Both the position numbers and the translations under genes were made by a program. The notes below the pieces were generated by a model. That model was not told where the DNA came from and ran no database searches. It was given only the letters and a program-made list of their open reading frames with translations. Of a stretch of DNA of 64,000 nucleotides, positions 20,101 through 27,414 are shown one piece after another. Origin of the DNA: CAWGHZ01 sp963822575 (GTDB lineage: Bacteria > Pseudomonadota > Alphaproteobacteria > MPNO01 > DASWLB01); the NCBI GenBank assembly GCA_963822575.1, contig CAWGHZ010000005.1, positions 124,001 through 188,000 of the forward strand, written 5' to 3'. Within the stretch, counting starts at the first letter, position 1. The number at the start of each line of letters is the position of its first letter.

Positions 20101-20552
20101 CGCCCGAGGCGCGGCGCGAGGCGGCCGAATCCTTCCTCGCCCGGCCCGCCCATCGGCTGGACGCGGCGGCGCAGGCCGAGATCGCGGACGAGGTGCTGGC
20201 CGTGCTCGCCGATGCGCGGTTCGCTCGCGTGTTCGATCCCGCCGCGCGCGCCGAGGTGGCGGTCTCGGGCATGGTGGCGGGGCGGCTGGTCGCGGGCCAG
20301 GTGGACCGGCTGGCGGTCACCGCTGACGAGGTACTGGTGGTCGACTACAAGTCGAACCGCCCGCCGCCGCAGGGCGCGGCCGAGACGCCCGTGCTCTATC
20401 TGCGCCAGATGGCGGCCTACCGCGCGGTGCTCGCCCGCATCTGGCGCGACCGGCCGGTGCGCTGCGCCATATTGTGGACCGCGGGGCCGGCTCTGATTCC
20501 CCTGCCCGACGCGATGCTCGACCGCTTCGCGCCGGATGGACTTGGGCCGTAA
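17103..20552 (+). CDS. addA: double-strand break repair helicase-nuclease AddA
   Basis: A 1149-residue UvrD-family helicase with a C-terminal nuclease. Walker A ASAGTGKT lies at residues 29-36. Motif Ia/II-type segments follow, including TYTRAAAAEM, DEAQDTSPAQW (motif II), the GDAKQSIFSFQGAD motif III and RILTVHGAKGLQ (motif V). YVAMTRAEDRLYVCG is motif VI. The C-terminal PD-(D/E)XK nuclease has GILIHRLLE and the catalytic VVDYKSNR. Length and order are complete. Together with AddB it forms the RecBCD-equivalent complex. An ATG 66 bases further on for the histidine kinase suggests the kinase may be co-transcribed. Confidence 0.96.
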   Translation: MTAPSAILADATRRQRQAAAPGASVWVDASAGTGKTKVLVDRVLALLLDGAAPEKLLCLTYTRAAAAEMANRINDRLAKWATAPEPELREALAELSGAEPARERIGLARRLFARALDAPGGLKIMTIHAFCQSLIARFPLEAGIAPHFELMDERSASEALASAREAVLARARAEPDGTLAKAVGIVAGWAHEDRAQDVLAQLARERGRLKRLFDTLGLDGLVARQRERLGLDADETAASVIDAACADGAFDHVGLKRCIAALLDGQKTDVARGNIIAAWFADPAARADGFAEYAKAYLTKEDTIRARLATKGIDATFGDILRIEAERVLAAIERCKKIAVAEASAALVTFAAALIDAYERNKADDAALDYDDLVLAARALLARDGGASWVLYKLDGGVDHILIDEAQDTSPAQWAVVAALAEEFFAGEGASEAVRTVFAVGDAKQSIFSFQGADVAAFAAMRAHFRERVEAAERHFLPIPLDISFRSTDAVLAAVDAVFARADARDGLGDLDVRHRAAREGQAGLVELWPAIAREKEDEPAPWTLPLEVRGEDAPDLRLARAIAARIARWIADGEILESQARPIRAGDVMVLVGRRTGFVDALVRELKRLSVPVAGIDRMVLTDQAAVEDLIALGHFLLLPEDDLTLAEVLKGPLYGIDDERLFRLAHGRPGTLWAELQRRAGDDPALARAHEELSALLARADFVAPFELYAELLGPRGGRARILARLGRDARDPLDEFLSLALAYEAAHPPALQGFLHWLAAGEAEIKRDLEHGLRDEVRILTVHGAKGLQAPIVFLPDTMAGPRPGNAVLWLGDEGGPDDVPLWAPRSEVEDPVCRRARDAAAEAAARERHRLLYVAMTRAEDRLYVCGHRGVNKPPAGCWYELVEAALPGIAQPVEIDLTELSPAGWRGPGFRLATAQRAKPERLGAERAAQPAPQRTRPDWARGAPPAEPAPRPLSPSRPEGDEPPVAPPLAAGSDAGFRRGILIHRLLEALPDIAPEARREAAESFLARPAHRLDAAAQAEIADEVLAVLADARFARVFDPAARAEVAVSGMVAGRLVAGQVDRLAVTADEVLVVDYKSNRPPPQGAAETPVLYLRQMAAYRAVLARIWRDRPVRCAILWTAGPALIPLPDAMLDRFAPDGLGP

Positions 20553-20601
20553 GCGCGACGTAATCTCCGCCAGGTCGGGGCGCACAAAGGGGCGCGCGGT
20601 C

Positions 20602-23600
20602 ATGGCAGCGACGCGGAAGCCGGACGAGGCGCTGGCTCGGGAGAACGAAGCCCTCCGCGCGGAAATGGCCGCACTGCGCGCCGAACTTGCCTGGGCGCGC
20701 GAGCAGCAGGCGGCCACGGCGGAGATATTGGGCACCATTGCGGCGTCACCGTCCGAAGCGCGCCGCGCCCTCGATGCCATCGCCAGCGCCACGGCGCGCT
20801 TGTTTTCCGCCGCCGGGGCGACCATCCGCACGCTGCATGGCGACAGGCTGCGGATTGCGGGATCGAGCGGCTTGGCGGGCGATTACCTGCTCGCGGCCGT
20901 CGGCGAGGAATATCCCGCGACGCCCGACCGGCTGCCCGGCGCAACCGTGGTCGAAAAGCGCCAGATTCACATTCCGGACATCAAGGACCCCGGGCCCGGA
21001 CGCGAGAACTGGCCCGGCTGGGGACCGCAGCTCGCCGCCGGCATCCGGACGGTCGTGGGCACGCCGCTGATGCGGGGGGTTGAGGCGATCGGCGCACTGA
21101 TGGTGCAGCGCGCGGAGCTCAAGCCATTCACCGGCGAGGAACTGGCGCAGCTCCGCAACTTCGCCGACCAGGCGGTGATCGCCATCGAGAACGCGCGGCT
21201 TCTTGCCGAGCTGCGCGAGTCGCTCGAATACCAGACCGCGACCAGCGAAGTGCTGAAGGCGATCAGCCGGTCGACCTTCGAGGTCGAACCCGTGCTGCAA
21301 ACGATGGTCGAAACGGCGGCCCGGCTGTGCAAGGCGGCGAGCGGCGGGGTGTTCCGCAAGGACCCGGACGGGATGTTCCGCTTCGTTGCCGGCTATTCGC
21401 TGATGCCGGAATACATCGCGCACGAGGAGAGCACGCCGATCGCGCCCGGCCGCGGCTCGGTGATCGGGCGCGCTGCGCTCGCCGGAAAGACGGTGCAGAT
21501 TCTCGACGCGTTCACCGACGACGAATACGACGACGTGCAGAAGGCGGCGGCGCGCCTTTCGGGCATCCGTTCGATGATTGGCGTCCCGCTGATGCGCGAC
21601 GGCGAGATGATCGGTGCGTTTGGGATGGCCCGCGCCGAGGTGCAGCCCTTCACGCCCCGCCAGATCGATCTCGTCACGACGTTCGCCGACCAGGCGGTCA
21701 TCGCCATCGAGAACGCCCGGCTGCTCGCCGAGCTGCGCGATTCGCTGGAGCGCCAGACGGCGACCTCGGAGGTGCTGAGCGTGATCTCCTCATCGCCGGG
21801 CGAACTAGGGCCGGTCTTCGAGACGATCCTGGAGAACGCGACCCGTATTTGCGAGGCCCAGACGGGGCTTCTGCACCGCTTTGATGGCGAGGCTATGGAG
21901 CTGATGGCCGGGCGTGGCACCGCAATGCGCTATGCCGATCAGATGAAGCGCCTGAAGCCGCTCCCGGAGTTCTCGTACGGCCGCATGATCCAAAAGCGGG
22001 AAGTGGTCCATGTACACGACATGGCGGCTATGCCCGAATATGTAGAGCGGACGAACCCTGCGGCCGTCGCTTCGGTAGACATCCACGGCGCGCACACATG
22101 CCTTTTCGTGCCGATGCTGAAGGAGGATCAGCTCGTCGGCAGCCTGGTCTTCCATCGCAAGGATGTGCGCCCTTTCACGGACAAGCAGATCGAGCTTGTC
22201 GAGAGCTTCGCCGACCAGGCCGTCATCGCCATTGAAAACGCGCGTCTGCTCACAGAGCTTCGCGGCTCGTTGGAGCGCCAGACCGCAATGTCGGACGTGC
22301 TGAGCATCATTTCCACCTCTCCCGGTGAACTCGGCCCGGTCTTCGAGACCATGCTGGAACGGGCCGTTGCGATATGCGAGGCGCAGTGCGGCTTGATCTA
22401 CCGGGTGCGCGAAAGCGCGATGCAGGTCATGGCCGAGTGGAACATACCGCCGGCCTACTCCGAATATCGCCGGACCCATCCGCACTCGGGCGGTGGCGCG
22501 CTGGGGCAGATGCTCACGACGCTGGCGCCCTTCCACGTACCCGACTCGGTCGACAGTGAAGGGTATCGTCGGGGAAATCCAGACAGCGTGGCCGCAGTTG
22601 AGCTCGCCGGGGCTCGCACCGTGATCTATGTTCCGATGCTCAATGATGGCGCGATCGTCGGCTTCATCGCCCTGTTCCGCAAGGAGCCCCGATCGTTTGA
22701 CGAGTTGCACATCTCGCTGCTGCAAGGCTTTGCCGACCAGGCGGTGATTGCCATCGAGAATGCGCGGCTGCTCTCCGAACTCCGCGAGTCGCTGGAGCGG
22801 CGCACCGCCATCGCCGAGGTGCTGCAGGTGATCTCGTCCTCGCCGGGCGAATTGCAGCCCGTGTTCGAGACGATGCTGGAAAATGCCGTGCGCCTGTGCG
22901 AGGCGGCAGGCGGCGGTGTGTTGCGCGTGGCGGAAGGACGGTTTATTCGAGTCGCCGCTCGCAGCATAACCGCGCATCTTTCGGTGCCCGGCGAAATCGC
23001 CTACGAGCCCGGTGGCCCTCCAATGCGTATGCTCGAAGGCCGGTGCACCGTCCACGTGCCCGACCTGGCTGCGGAGCTCGCGGAGCGGCCTGAGATGTCG
23101 ACGGCACGCGCCGCTTATGACAGCGGGGTGCGCACCCTCGTCTGGGTGCCGATGGTGAAGGACGGCGACGTCGTCGCTGCCTTCGTGCTGCAGCGCTACG
23201 AAGTCCGGCCCTTCACGGAGTTGCAGATTGCGCTGATCGAAAATTTCGCCTCGCAGGCCGTGATCGCCATCGAGAATGCGCGGCTCCTCGCCGAACTGCG
23301 CGAGGCGCGCGACGCGGCGGAGCGGAACCTTGTCGATCTGCGCGCGGCGCAGGCGAATTTGATCCAGGCGGAGAAGATGGCGTCGCTGGGCCAGCTCACC
23401 GCGGGCATCGCGCACGAGATCAAGAACCCCTTGAACTTCGTCAACAACTTCGCCGGGCTTTCGGTCGAGCTTCTCGACGAGCTGAAGGAGGCGCAGGCTC
23501 AGGCCGTCGCGGCACTTGGCGCCGACAAGCGGGCCGCGGTCCAAGAGACGATCGAGCTGCTCACCGGCAACCTCCAGAAGATCGCTGAGCACGGGCAACG

Positions 23601-24168
23601 GGCCGACGGCATCGTCAAATCCATGCTCGCCCATTCGCGCGGCGGCTCGGGCGAGCGGCAGGAGGTCGACCTCAATGCGCTGGTGGACGAGGCGCTCAAT
23701 CTGGCGTTCCACGGCGCACGGGCGCAGGATGCGAGCTTCAACGTCGCGTTGGAGCGCGATTTCGACCGCGCCCTCGGTCCCATCGAGGTGGTGCCGCAGG
23801 ATTTGACCCGCGTGTTCCTCAATTTGTTCGGCAACGGGTTCTACGCCGCGCACAAGAAGCGGCGCGCGGGGGCGGGGCCGGACTATGCCCCCACCGTCCG
23901 CGTCGCGACGCGCGATGCGGGCGCGGCGGTCGAGATCCGCATCCGCGACAACGGCACCGGAATCGCGCCCGAGATCCGCGACAAGCTGTTCGAGCCGTTC
24001 TTCACCACCAAGCCGACCGGCGAGGGCACCGGGCTCGGGCTTTCGATCAGCTACGAGATCGTCACCCGCCAGCATGGCGGCGCCATCGCGGTGGCGAGCG
24101 AACCGGGGGAGTTCACCGAGTTCGCCATCACCCTGCCGAAGCGGTTCGGGGCCGGCGCCGCGGGCTGA
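20602..24168 (+). CDS. soluble sensor histidine kinase with five tandem GAF domains
   Basis: An 1188-residue protein with no membrane segment. An N-terminal coiled coil (to about residue 50) is followed by five GAF domains repeated every 172-175 residues. Each repeat ends in the near-identical block FADQAVIAIENARLL (codons at about 21160, 21682, 22207, 22729; the fifth copy is FASQAVIAIENARLL near 23245). Each linker reads like SLE-RQTATSEVL. The dimerisation/phosphoacceptor region has GIAHEIKNPLNF with His938, and the ATPase domain has DNGTGIAP and GTGLGLSISYE. The layout suits a cytosolic multi-ligand sensor of the type often found in alphaproteobacteria; the ligands are unknown. ATG 20602 is chosen over 20536 because of AAAGGGG upstream. 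No cognate response regulator adjoins it. Confidence 0.92.
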   Translation: MAATRKPDEALARENEALRAEMAALRAELAWAREQQAATAEILGTIAASPSEARRALDAIASATARLFSAAGATIRTLHGDRLRIAGSSGLAGDYLLAAVGEEYPATPDRLPGATVVEKRQIHIPDIKDPGPGRENWPGWGPQLAAGIRTVVGTPLMRGVEAIGALMVQRAELKPFTGEELAQLRNFADQAVIAIENARLLAELRESLEYQTATSEVLKAISRSTFEVEPVLQTMVETAARLCKAASGGVFRKDPDGMFRFVAGYSLMPEYIAHEESTPIAPGRGSVIGRAALAGKTVQILDAFTDDEYDDVQKAAARLSGIRSMIGVPLMRDGEMIGAFGMARAEVQPFTPRQIDLVTTFADQAVIAIENARLLAELRDSLERQTATSEVLSVISSSPGELGPVFETILENATRICEAQTGLLHRFDGEAMELMAGRGTAMRYADQMKRLKPLPEFSYGRMIQKREVVHVHDMAAMPEYVERTNPAAVASVDIHGAHTCLFVPMLKEDQLVGSLVFHRKDVRPFTDKQIELVESFADQAVIAIENARLLTELRGSLERQTAMSDVLSIISTSPGELGPVFETMLERAVAICEAQCGLIYRVRESAMQVMAEWNIPPAYSEYRRTHPHSGGGALGQMLTTLAPFHVPDSVDSEGYRRGNPDSVAAVELAGARTVIYVPMLNDGAIVGFIALFRKEPRSFDELHISLLQGFADQAVIAIENARLLSELRESLERRTAIAEVLQVISSSPGELQPVFETMLENAVRLCEAAGGGVLRVAEGRFIRVAARSITAHLSVPGEIAYEPGGPPMRMLEGRCTVHVPDLAAELAERPEMSTARAAYDSGVRTLVWVPMVKDGDVVAAFVLQRYEVRPFTELQIALIENFASQAVIAIENARLLAELREARDAAERNLVDLRAAQANLIQAEKMASLGQLTAGIAHEIKNPLNFVNNFAGLSVELLDELKEAQAQAVAALGADKRAAVQETIELLTGNLQKIAEHGQRADGIVKSMLAHSRGGSGERQEVDLNALVDEALNLAFHGARAQDASFNVALERDFDRALGPIEVVPQDLTRVFLNLFGNGFYAAHKKRRAGAGPDYAPTVRVATRDAGAAVEIRIRDNGTGIAPEIRDKLFEPFFTTKPTGEGTGLGLSISYEIVTRQHGGAIAVASEPGEFTEFAITLPKRFGAGAAG

Positions 24169-24262
24169 CGGCGCGCGCGGCCGCCTGCCCGACGGCGCGG
24201 CCTTTGCCCGAAATGCAGGCAGGTTGCGCCGCCGGACCGGACCCCGCCGCGGCGATGCGGCC

Positions 24263-24323
24263 CATCAACCCGTTGAAATCGCTAACGGTGCCGGGAGTGC
24301 TTGCGGCTGGCACGCTTTTTGCA
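24263..24323 (+). promoter_or_regulatory. sigma-54 promoter with an upstream IHF-type site
   Basis: TGGCAC (24308-24313) and TTGCA (24319-24323) with the required five-base spacer form a near-consensus -24/-12 promoter. ATCAA-N4-TTG at 24264-24275 matches the IHF core and lies 32 bases upstream. The next start codon is 48 bases downstream. Confidence 0.75.
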
Positions 24324-24370
24324 GTGCAGCATCTCGGGCGCCGCGCGCGTCCGCAGACGTGAGGGTGGCG

Positions 24371-25447
24371 ATGAGTGGCAAGGTGATTTCGATGGGCGAG
24401 CCGCAACCGGACGCGGTCGAGGCGTATCGCCAGGGTTGGGCGGCGGGGCTGACGGGTCGCGGCCCCGGCCTTGCCGGCAGCGCGGCGCCGGACGCCGAGA
24501 CCGGCGCTTCGGACTCCCCTGCCGCGCCGGGGACGGGGTCCGGCGTCCCGTGCCGCAACGGTAGGCATACGACCTTGCGCCTGGCGCCGCCGGGCGGGGA
24601 GCTGACCGCGGCGCGGCTTCACGCGGCCGCCGCGGTGGCGCGCCGCTGGGGCGACGGCGAGGCCGAGGTCACGCCGGACGGCGGGCTGGCGCTGGGCGGG
24701 ATCGCGACGCATGCACTTGACGCGGCGCGGTCGGCGCTGGCGGCGGCGGGGCTCGAAGTCGCCGATGCGCGTATCGCGCGCGGCGGGGTTCGCCGCGGCC
24801 ATGTCGGGATCGTCCCGCAGCGGACGCGCGGCCGGCACGATGTCGGGGTCGCGCTGCCGGCCGGTCTTCTTACCGCCCACCAGATGGACGGGCTCGCGAT
24901 CGTCGCCGCGCTGCACGGGACGGGGCGCGTCTTCCTGACCCAGCGCCAGAACGCCGTCGTGCCGGACGTGGCGGGCCTCGCCCTCGGCGCCGTCGAGCGC
25001 CGGGTGCGTGCGATGGGGCTCGACCTCCGGCCGGGCGTCGCCGCCGCGGGGCTCACGGTCCGCACCGACGGGCTGGGCGAAGGCGCGGCGCGCGCTTTGC
25101 GCGCCGAGGCCCGCGCCCTTTGCCGCCACCTCGACCGCTGTGTGGTCATCGACCGGGCGGTGGCCATCGTCATCGGCACCGTTCCCGGAATTGGCACGGC
25201 CGATATCGCCCTCCGCGGCGCAACCGGCGCGGACGGGGTGGTCGTGCGCTACGACGTGCTGCTCGCCGGCCCCGGCGGGACGGCGCGCGCGATCCTGGCC
25301 GCCCTGCCGGCCGCCGATCTTCCCGGCGCGCTGGGCCGGCTGCTCCACGGCTGGCTGCGCTGCCGCGGCCCCGGCGAGCCGTTCCAGGCCTTCGCCCGAC
25401 GGCTCCCCGACACGACCCTGGGCGCGATGCTGGTCGGCGCGGCATAG
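24371..25447 (+). CDS. degenerate nitrite/sulfite reductase-like (CobG-like) protein lacking the cluster cysteines
   Basis: A 358-residue protein with the two ferredoxin-like half-domains of the sirohaem reductase/CobG family: LRLAPPGGELTAARL at about residues 61-75, and a second copy containing VGVALPAGLLTAHQMDGL and GRVFLTQRQN at about 170-200. Active members bind a 4Fe-4S cluster and sirohaem through C-x5-C and C-x3-C motifs. Here the segment that should read SGC-x3-C is IGTVPGIG, and the upstream pair is also absent. It therefore cannot hold the usual cluster and is probably not a reductase; a binding or regulatory role is possible. It is the first gene behind a sigma-54 promoter, with GAGGGTGG before ATG 24371. 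Confidence 0.7.
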   Translation: MSGKVISMGEPQPDAVEAYRQGWAAGLTGRGPGLAGSAAPDAETGASDSPAAPGTGSGVPCRNGRHTTLRLAPPGGELTAARLHAAAAVARRWGDGEAEVTPDGGLALGGIATHALDAARSALAAAGLEVADARIARGGVRRGHVGIVPQRTRGRHDVGVALPAGLLTAHQMDGLAIVAALHGTGRVFLTQRQNAVVPDVAGLALGAVERRVRAMGLDLRPGVAAAGLTVRTDGLGEGAARALRAEARALCRHLDRCVVIDRAVAIVIGTVPGIGTADIALRGATGADGVVVRYDVLLAGPGGTARAILAALPAADLPGALGRLLHGWLRCRGPGEPFQAFARRLPDTTLGAMLVGAA

Positions 25448-25584
25448 GCGGCGTGTGCCGCCGTTAACGAAATTTTATTACACAACAGGGTAAAAAATTT
25501 GCTGCATCGCCCAAAAACGTTGGATTTTTGACACAGTTTTGTTACTTTGAGTCGTACCGGAACGCGTCACGAACCGGAGGCTGC

Positions 25585-26403
25585 GTGGGGTATTTCAAGC
25601 CGGCGCTCGTTGCAGCGGGCGTCCTGGGGGTCGCGAGTGCGTTGTCGGCCGGCACCGCCGGCGCCGTGGAGCCTGCGCCGGCGGCCCTGCCGGCAGCGAC
25701 CGCGCCAGTCGCGATCCAGACGGCCCGGGCGGTGATGCCGCCGCCGGCCTATGCCGATCCGGAATTTACCCTCCTCACCCTGCAGGGCAAGCGCGTGAAG
25801 TGGGGCGCGCCGCGCCTCGGCCGGGGCGCCATCGTCACCTACGCCTTCGTCACAAGCGAGACGGCGCGCGACCCGGCGATCAACTGCCGCGCGCTGGTGC
25901 CGATCGCCGGCCATCTGCCGCATGCGCGCGTGGGCGCGCCCGACTTCGCCGCCGGCGTGCGCCGTGCGATGAACGCCTGGTCGGCCGCCGCCAACGTGCA
26001 GTTCGTGCCGGCCCGCGACCCGGCGACGGCCGACCTCCTGATCGGCGGGCAGAAGACGCCGCGCGGCATCGCCTTCACCGACGTCGAGCGCGACCCGCAT
26101 GCCGCCGGGCCGGTCGCCCCCATCGCCCGGGCGGCGATCTGCTTCAACCTGGAGCTGCCGTGGGAGGCGCGGATGGACGGCGATGCGCGCACGCCCGACA
26201 TCTCCTATGTCGCGGCGCACGAGCTCGGCCACGTCATCGGGCTCGACCACGCCTGGGGGCGCGACAAGATCATGCGCTTCCAGTACGACGAGCTGTTCGA
26301 CACGCCGCAGCCGGCGGACCTGGCCGGCGCCGTCGATCTGTACGGCCCGGCCCATGGGATGGCGCCGCAGATCGCCACGGTTCCCGCCGCCCGCGTGCAC
26401 TAG
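25585..26403 (+). CDS. exported matrixin-family (M10) zinc metalloprotease
   Basis: A 272-residue secreted metzincin. The GTG start at 25585 sits behind GGAGG and yields a signal peptide of about 27 residues ending in AGAVEP. The zinc site HELGHVIGLDH (H212, E213, H216, H222) is the full HExxHxxGxxH, and the Met-turn follows as DKIMRF (M230). It lacks obvious C-terminal anchoring or hemopexin repeats. A TTG at 25528 could extend the frame but would bury the signal peptide. The 140 bases upstream are unusually AT-rich for this genome and contain TTGACA at 25528, a possible -35. The substrate is unknown; a surface or biofilm protein is conceivable given the PEP-CTERM context. Confidence 0.87.
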   Translation: MGYFKPALVAAGVLGVASALSAGTAGAVEPAPAALPAATAPVAIQTARAVMPPPAYADPEFTLLTLQGKRVKWGAPRLGRGAIVTYAFVTSETARDPAINCRALVPIAGHLPHARVGAPDFAAGVRRAMNAWSAAANVQFVPARDPATADLLIGGQKTPRGIAFTDVERDPHAAGPVAPIARAAICFNLELPWEARMDGDARTPDISYVAAHELGHVIGLDHAWGRDKIMRFQYDELFDTPQPADLAGAVDLYGPAHGMAPQIATVPAARVH

Positions 26404-26454
26404 GGGCGTCGCCGCAAGGGTGACGCGGCGGCTTCCTGGGCCTAGCTTGCCGGC

Positions 26455-26976
26455 ATGACCGAGCCGGCGCCGCTTTACACAATCGGCCATTCGCGCCACC
26501 CGATCGGGCGCTTCGTCGCGCTGCTGGCGGGGCACCGGATCGCACGGGTGGTGGACGCGCGCTCGCGACCGTTCTCGCGCTTCAACCCGCAGTTCAACCG
26601 CGAGCGCCTGGCCCGCGCGCTGGAGGCGGCTGGGATCGCCTACGACTGGCAAGGGGCGGCACTGGGCGGACGGCCCGAGGATTCCGCCTTCGTCCTGGCG
26701 GACGGCGCGCTCGACCGCGAGGCGATGTGGCGCTGGGAGAAGCTGGTAGCGGCGCTCGACGCGGTCGCGGCGGCGGCGCGCGAGGCGCCGGTCGCACTGC
26801 TCTGCGCCGAGGAGGACCCGCTTCGCTGCCACCGCCGCACCCTCCTGACCCCGCCGATGGCGGCGCGCGGGTTCGCAATCTTCCACATCCGCGGCGACGG
26901 GCGCCTCGAGCCGGAAGGCGCGCTGGCCGACCCCCAGGCCGACTTGTTCGACGCCGCCCCGCCGCGCCGGCGCTGA
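26455..26976 (+). CDS. DUF488-family protein
   Basis: A 173-residue soluble protein. The opening TIGHS (residues 9-13), the VVDARSRPFSRFNPQF block and LLCAEEDPLRCHR (about 114-126) with a conserved cysteine pair are diagnostic of DUF488. The molecular function of the family is not established. It may be preceded by its own promoter; it lies 51 bases after the matrixin gene. A short Arg-rich tail follows the domain. Confidence 0.85.
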   Translation: MTEPAPLYTIGHSRHPIGRFVALLAGHRIARVVDARSRPFSRFNPQFNRERLARALEAAGIAYDWQGAALGGRPEDSAFVLADGALDREAMWRWEKLVAALDAVAAAAREAPVALLCAEEDPLRCHRRTLLTPPMAARGFAIFHIRGDGRLEPEGALADPQADLFDAAPPRRR

Positions 26977-27004
26977 CCGCCCGCAAGGCCCCCACCCCCT
27001 CCCG

Positions 27005-27052
27005 CAACGCCTTGATTTATAAATAAATCCATCGATTGGCACGATTCTTGCT
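27005..27052 (+). promoter_or_regulatory. sigma-54 promoter with a perfect IHF consensus 19 bases upstream
   Basis: TGGCAC (27037-27042), five bases, TTGCT (27048-27052). On the opposite strand 27017-27005 reads AATCAAGGCGTTG, a full match to WATCAANNNNTTR. A 16-base palindrome (GATTTAT-AA-ATAAATC, 27014-27029) lies between and overlaps the IHF site. The core TGGCACGATTCTTGC is identical to that at 42025. Confidence 0.8.
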
Positions 27053-27116
27053 GGGCGCAGGGCGGGTTGGCCGGCGCGACCGGCCGCGGGCTTCGGCCCG
27101 AATCGTGGAGAGGCCG

Positions 27117-27224
27117 ATGGGGAATGAGCCCCTGAATGCGAAGTGGCTCCTGGCCGGGTTGATCGTGGCGGGCAGCGTGCTGACCGGCGCGGCCTTCCTG
27201 CTGCTGGTCGGCTGGCACTTCTAG
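27117..27224 (+). CDS. 35-residue single-span membrane protein under sigma-54 control
   Basis: ATG 27117 has GTGGAGAGG six bases upstream and opens a 35-codon frame ending at TAG. About ten polar N-terminal residues (with a lysine at position 9) are followed by one hydrophobic helix (WLLAGLIVAGSVLTGAAFLL, residues 10-29) and a short LVGWHF end. It is the only plausible frame behind the sigma-54 promoter at 27037, with a 65-base leader. No family is recognised. Small RpoN-driven membrane peptides can act as partners of transporters, kinases or envelope machines, but that is only analogy. Confidence 0.7.
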   Translation: MGNEPLNAKWLLAGLIVAGSVLTGAAFLLLVGWHF

Positions 27225-27414
27225 GACGGCTACGGGGTCGGAAGCGGCCGAGTACCGCCGCGGCCTGCCCCGGGCCGCGCCGTCCCGGGCGACCGGGACC
27301 GTGCGGCGTGGGCGGGGCCGCCCGCCGGAAGGACGGGTTACGCACGCCCAGCCCCGCCCTTCCTCCTCCGCTTCCCCCCACGGGGCGGAGTGCGGGCGGC
27401 CCCGTTTCCCGCAA

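Noticed and set aside
17022..20831. A 1269-codon reverse frame opposite addA
   Set aside because: It is antisense to a complete AddA and contains no recognisable domain; its His/Arg/Gly-rich composition is that of reverse-complemented GC-rich codons.
25520..25550. Weak sigma-54-like site before the matrixin gene (TTGACACAGTTTTGTT)
   Set aside because: It lacks the GG of the -24 box and the GC of the -12 box; a sigma-70 -35 is the better reading.
27036..27116. Extended start (TTG 27036) for the small membrane protein
   Set aside because: The bases involved are the sigma-54 -24/-12 element itself; translation from there would start inside the promoter.
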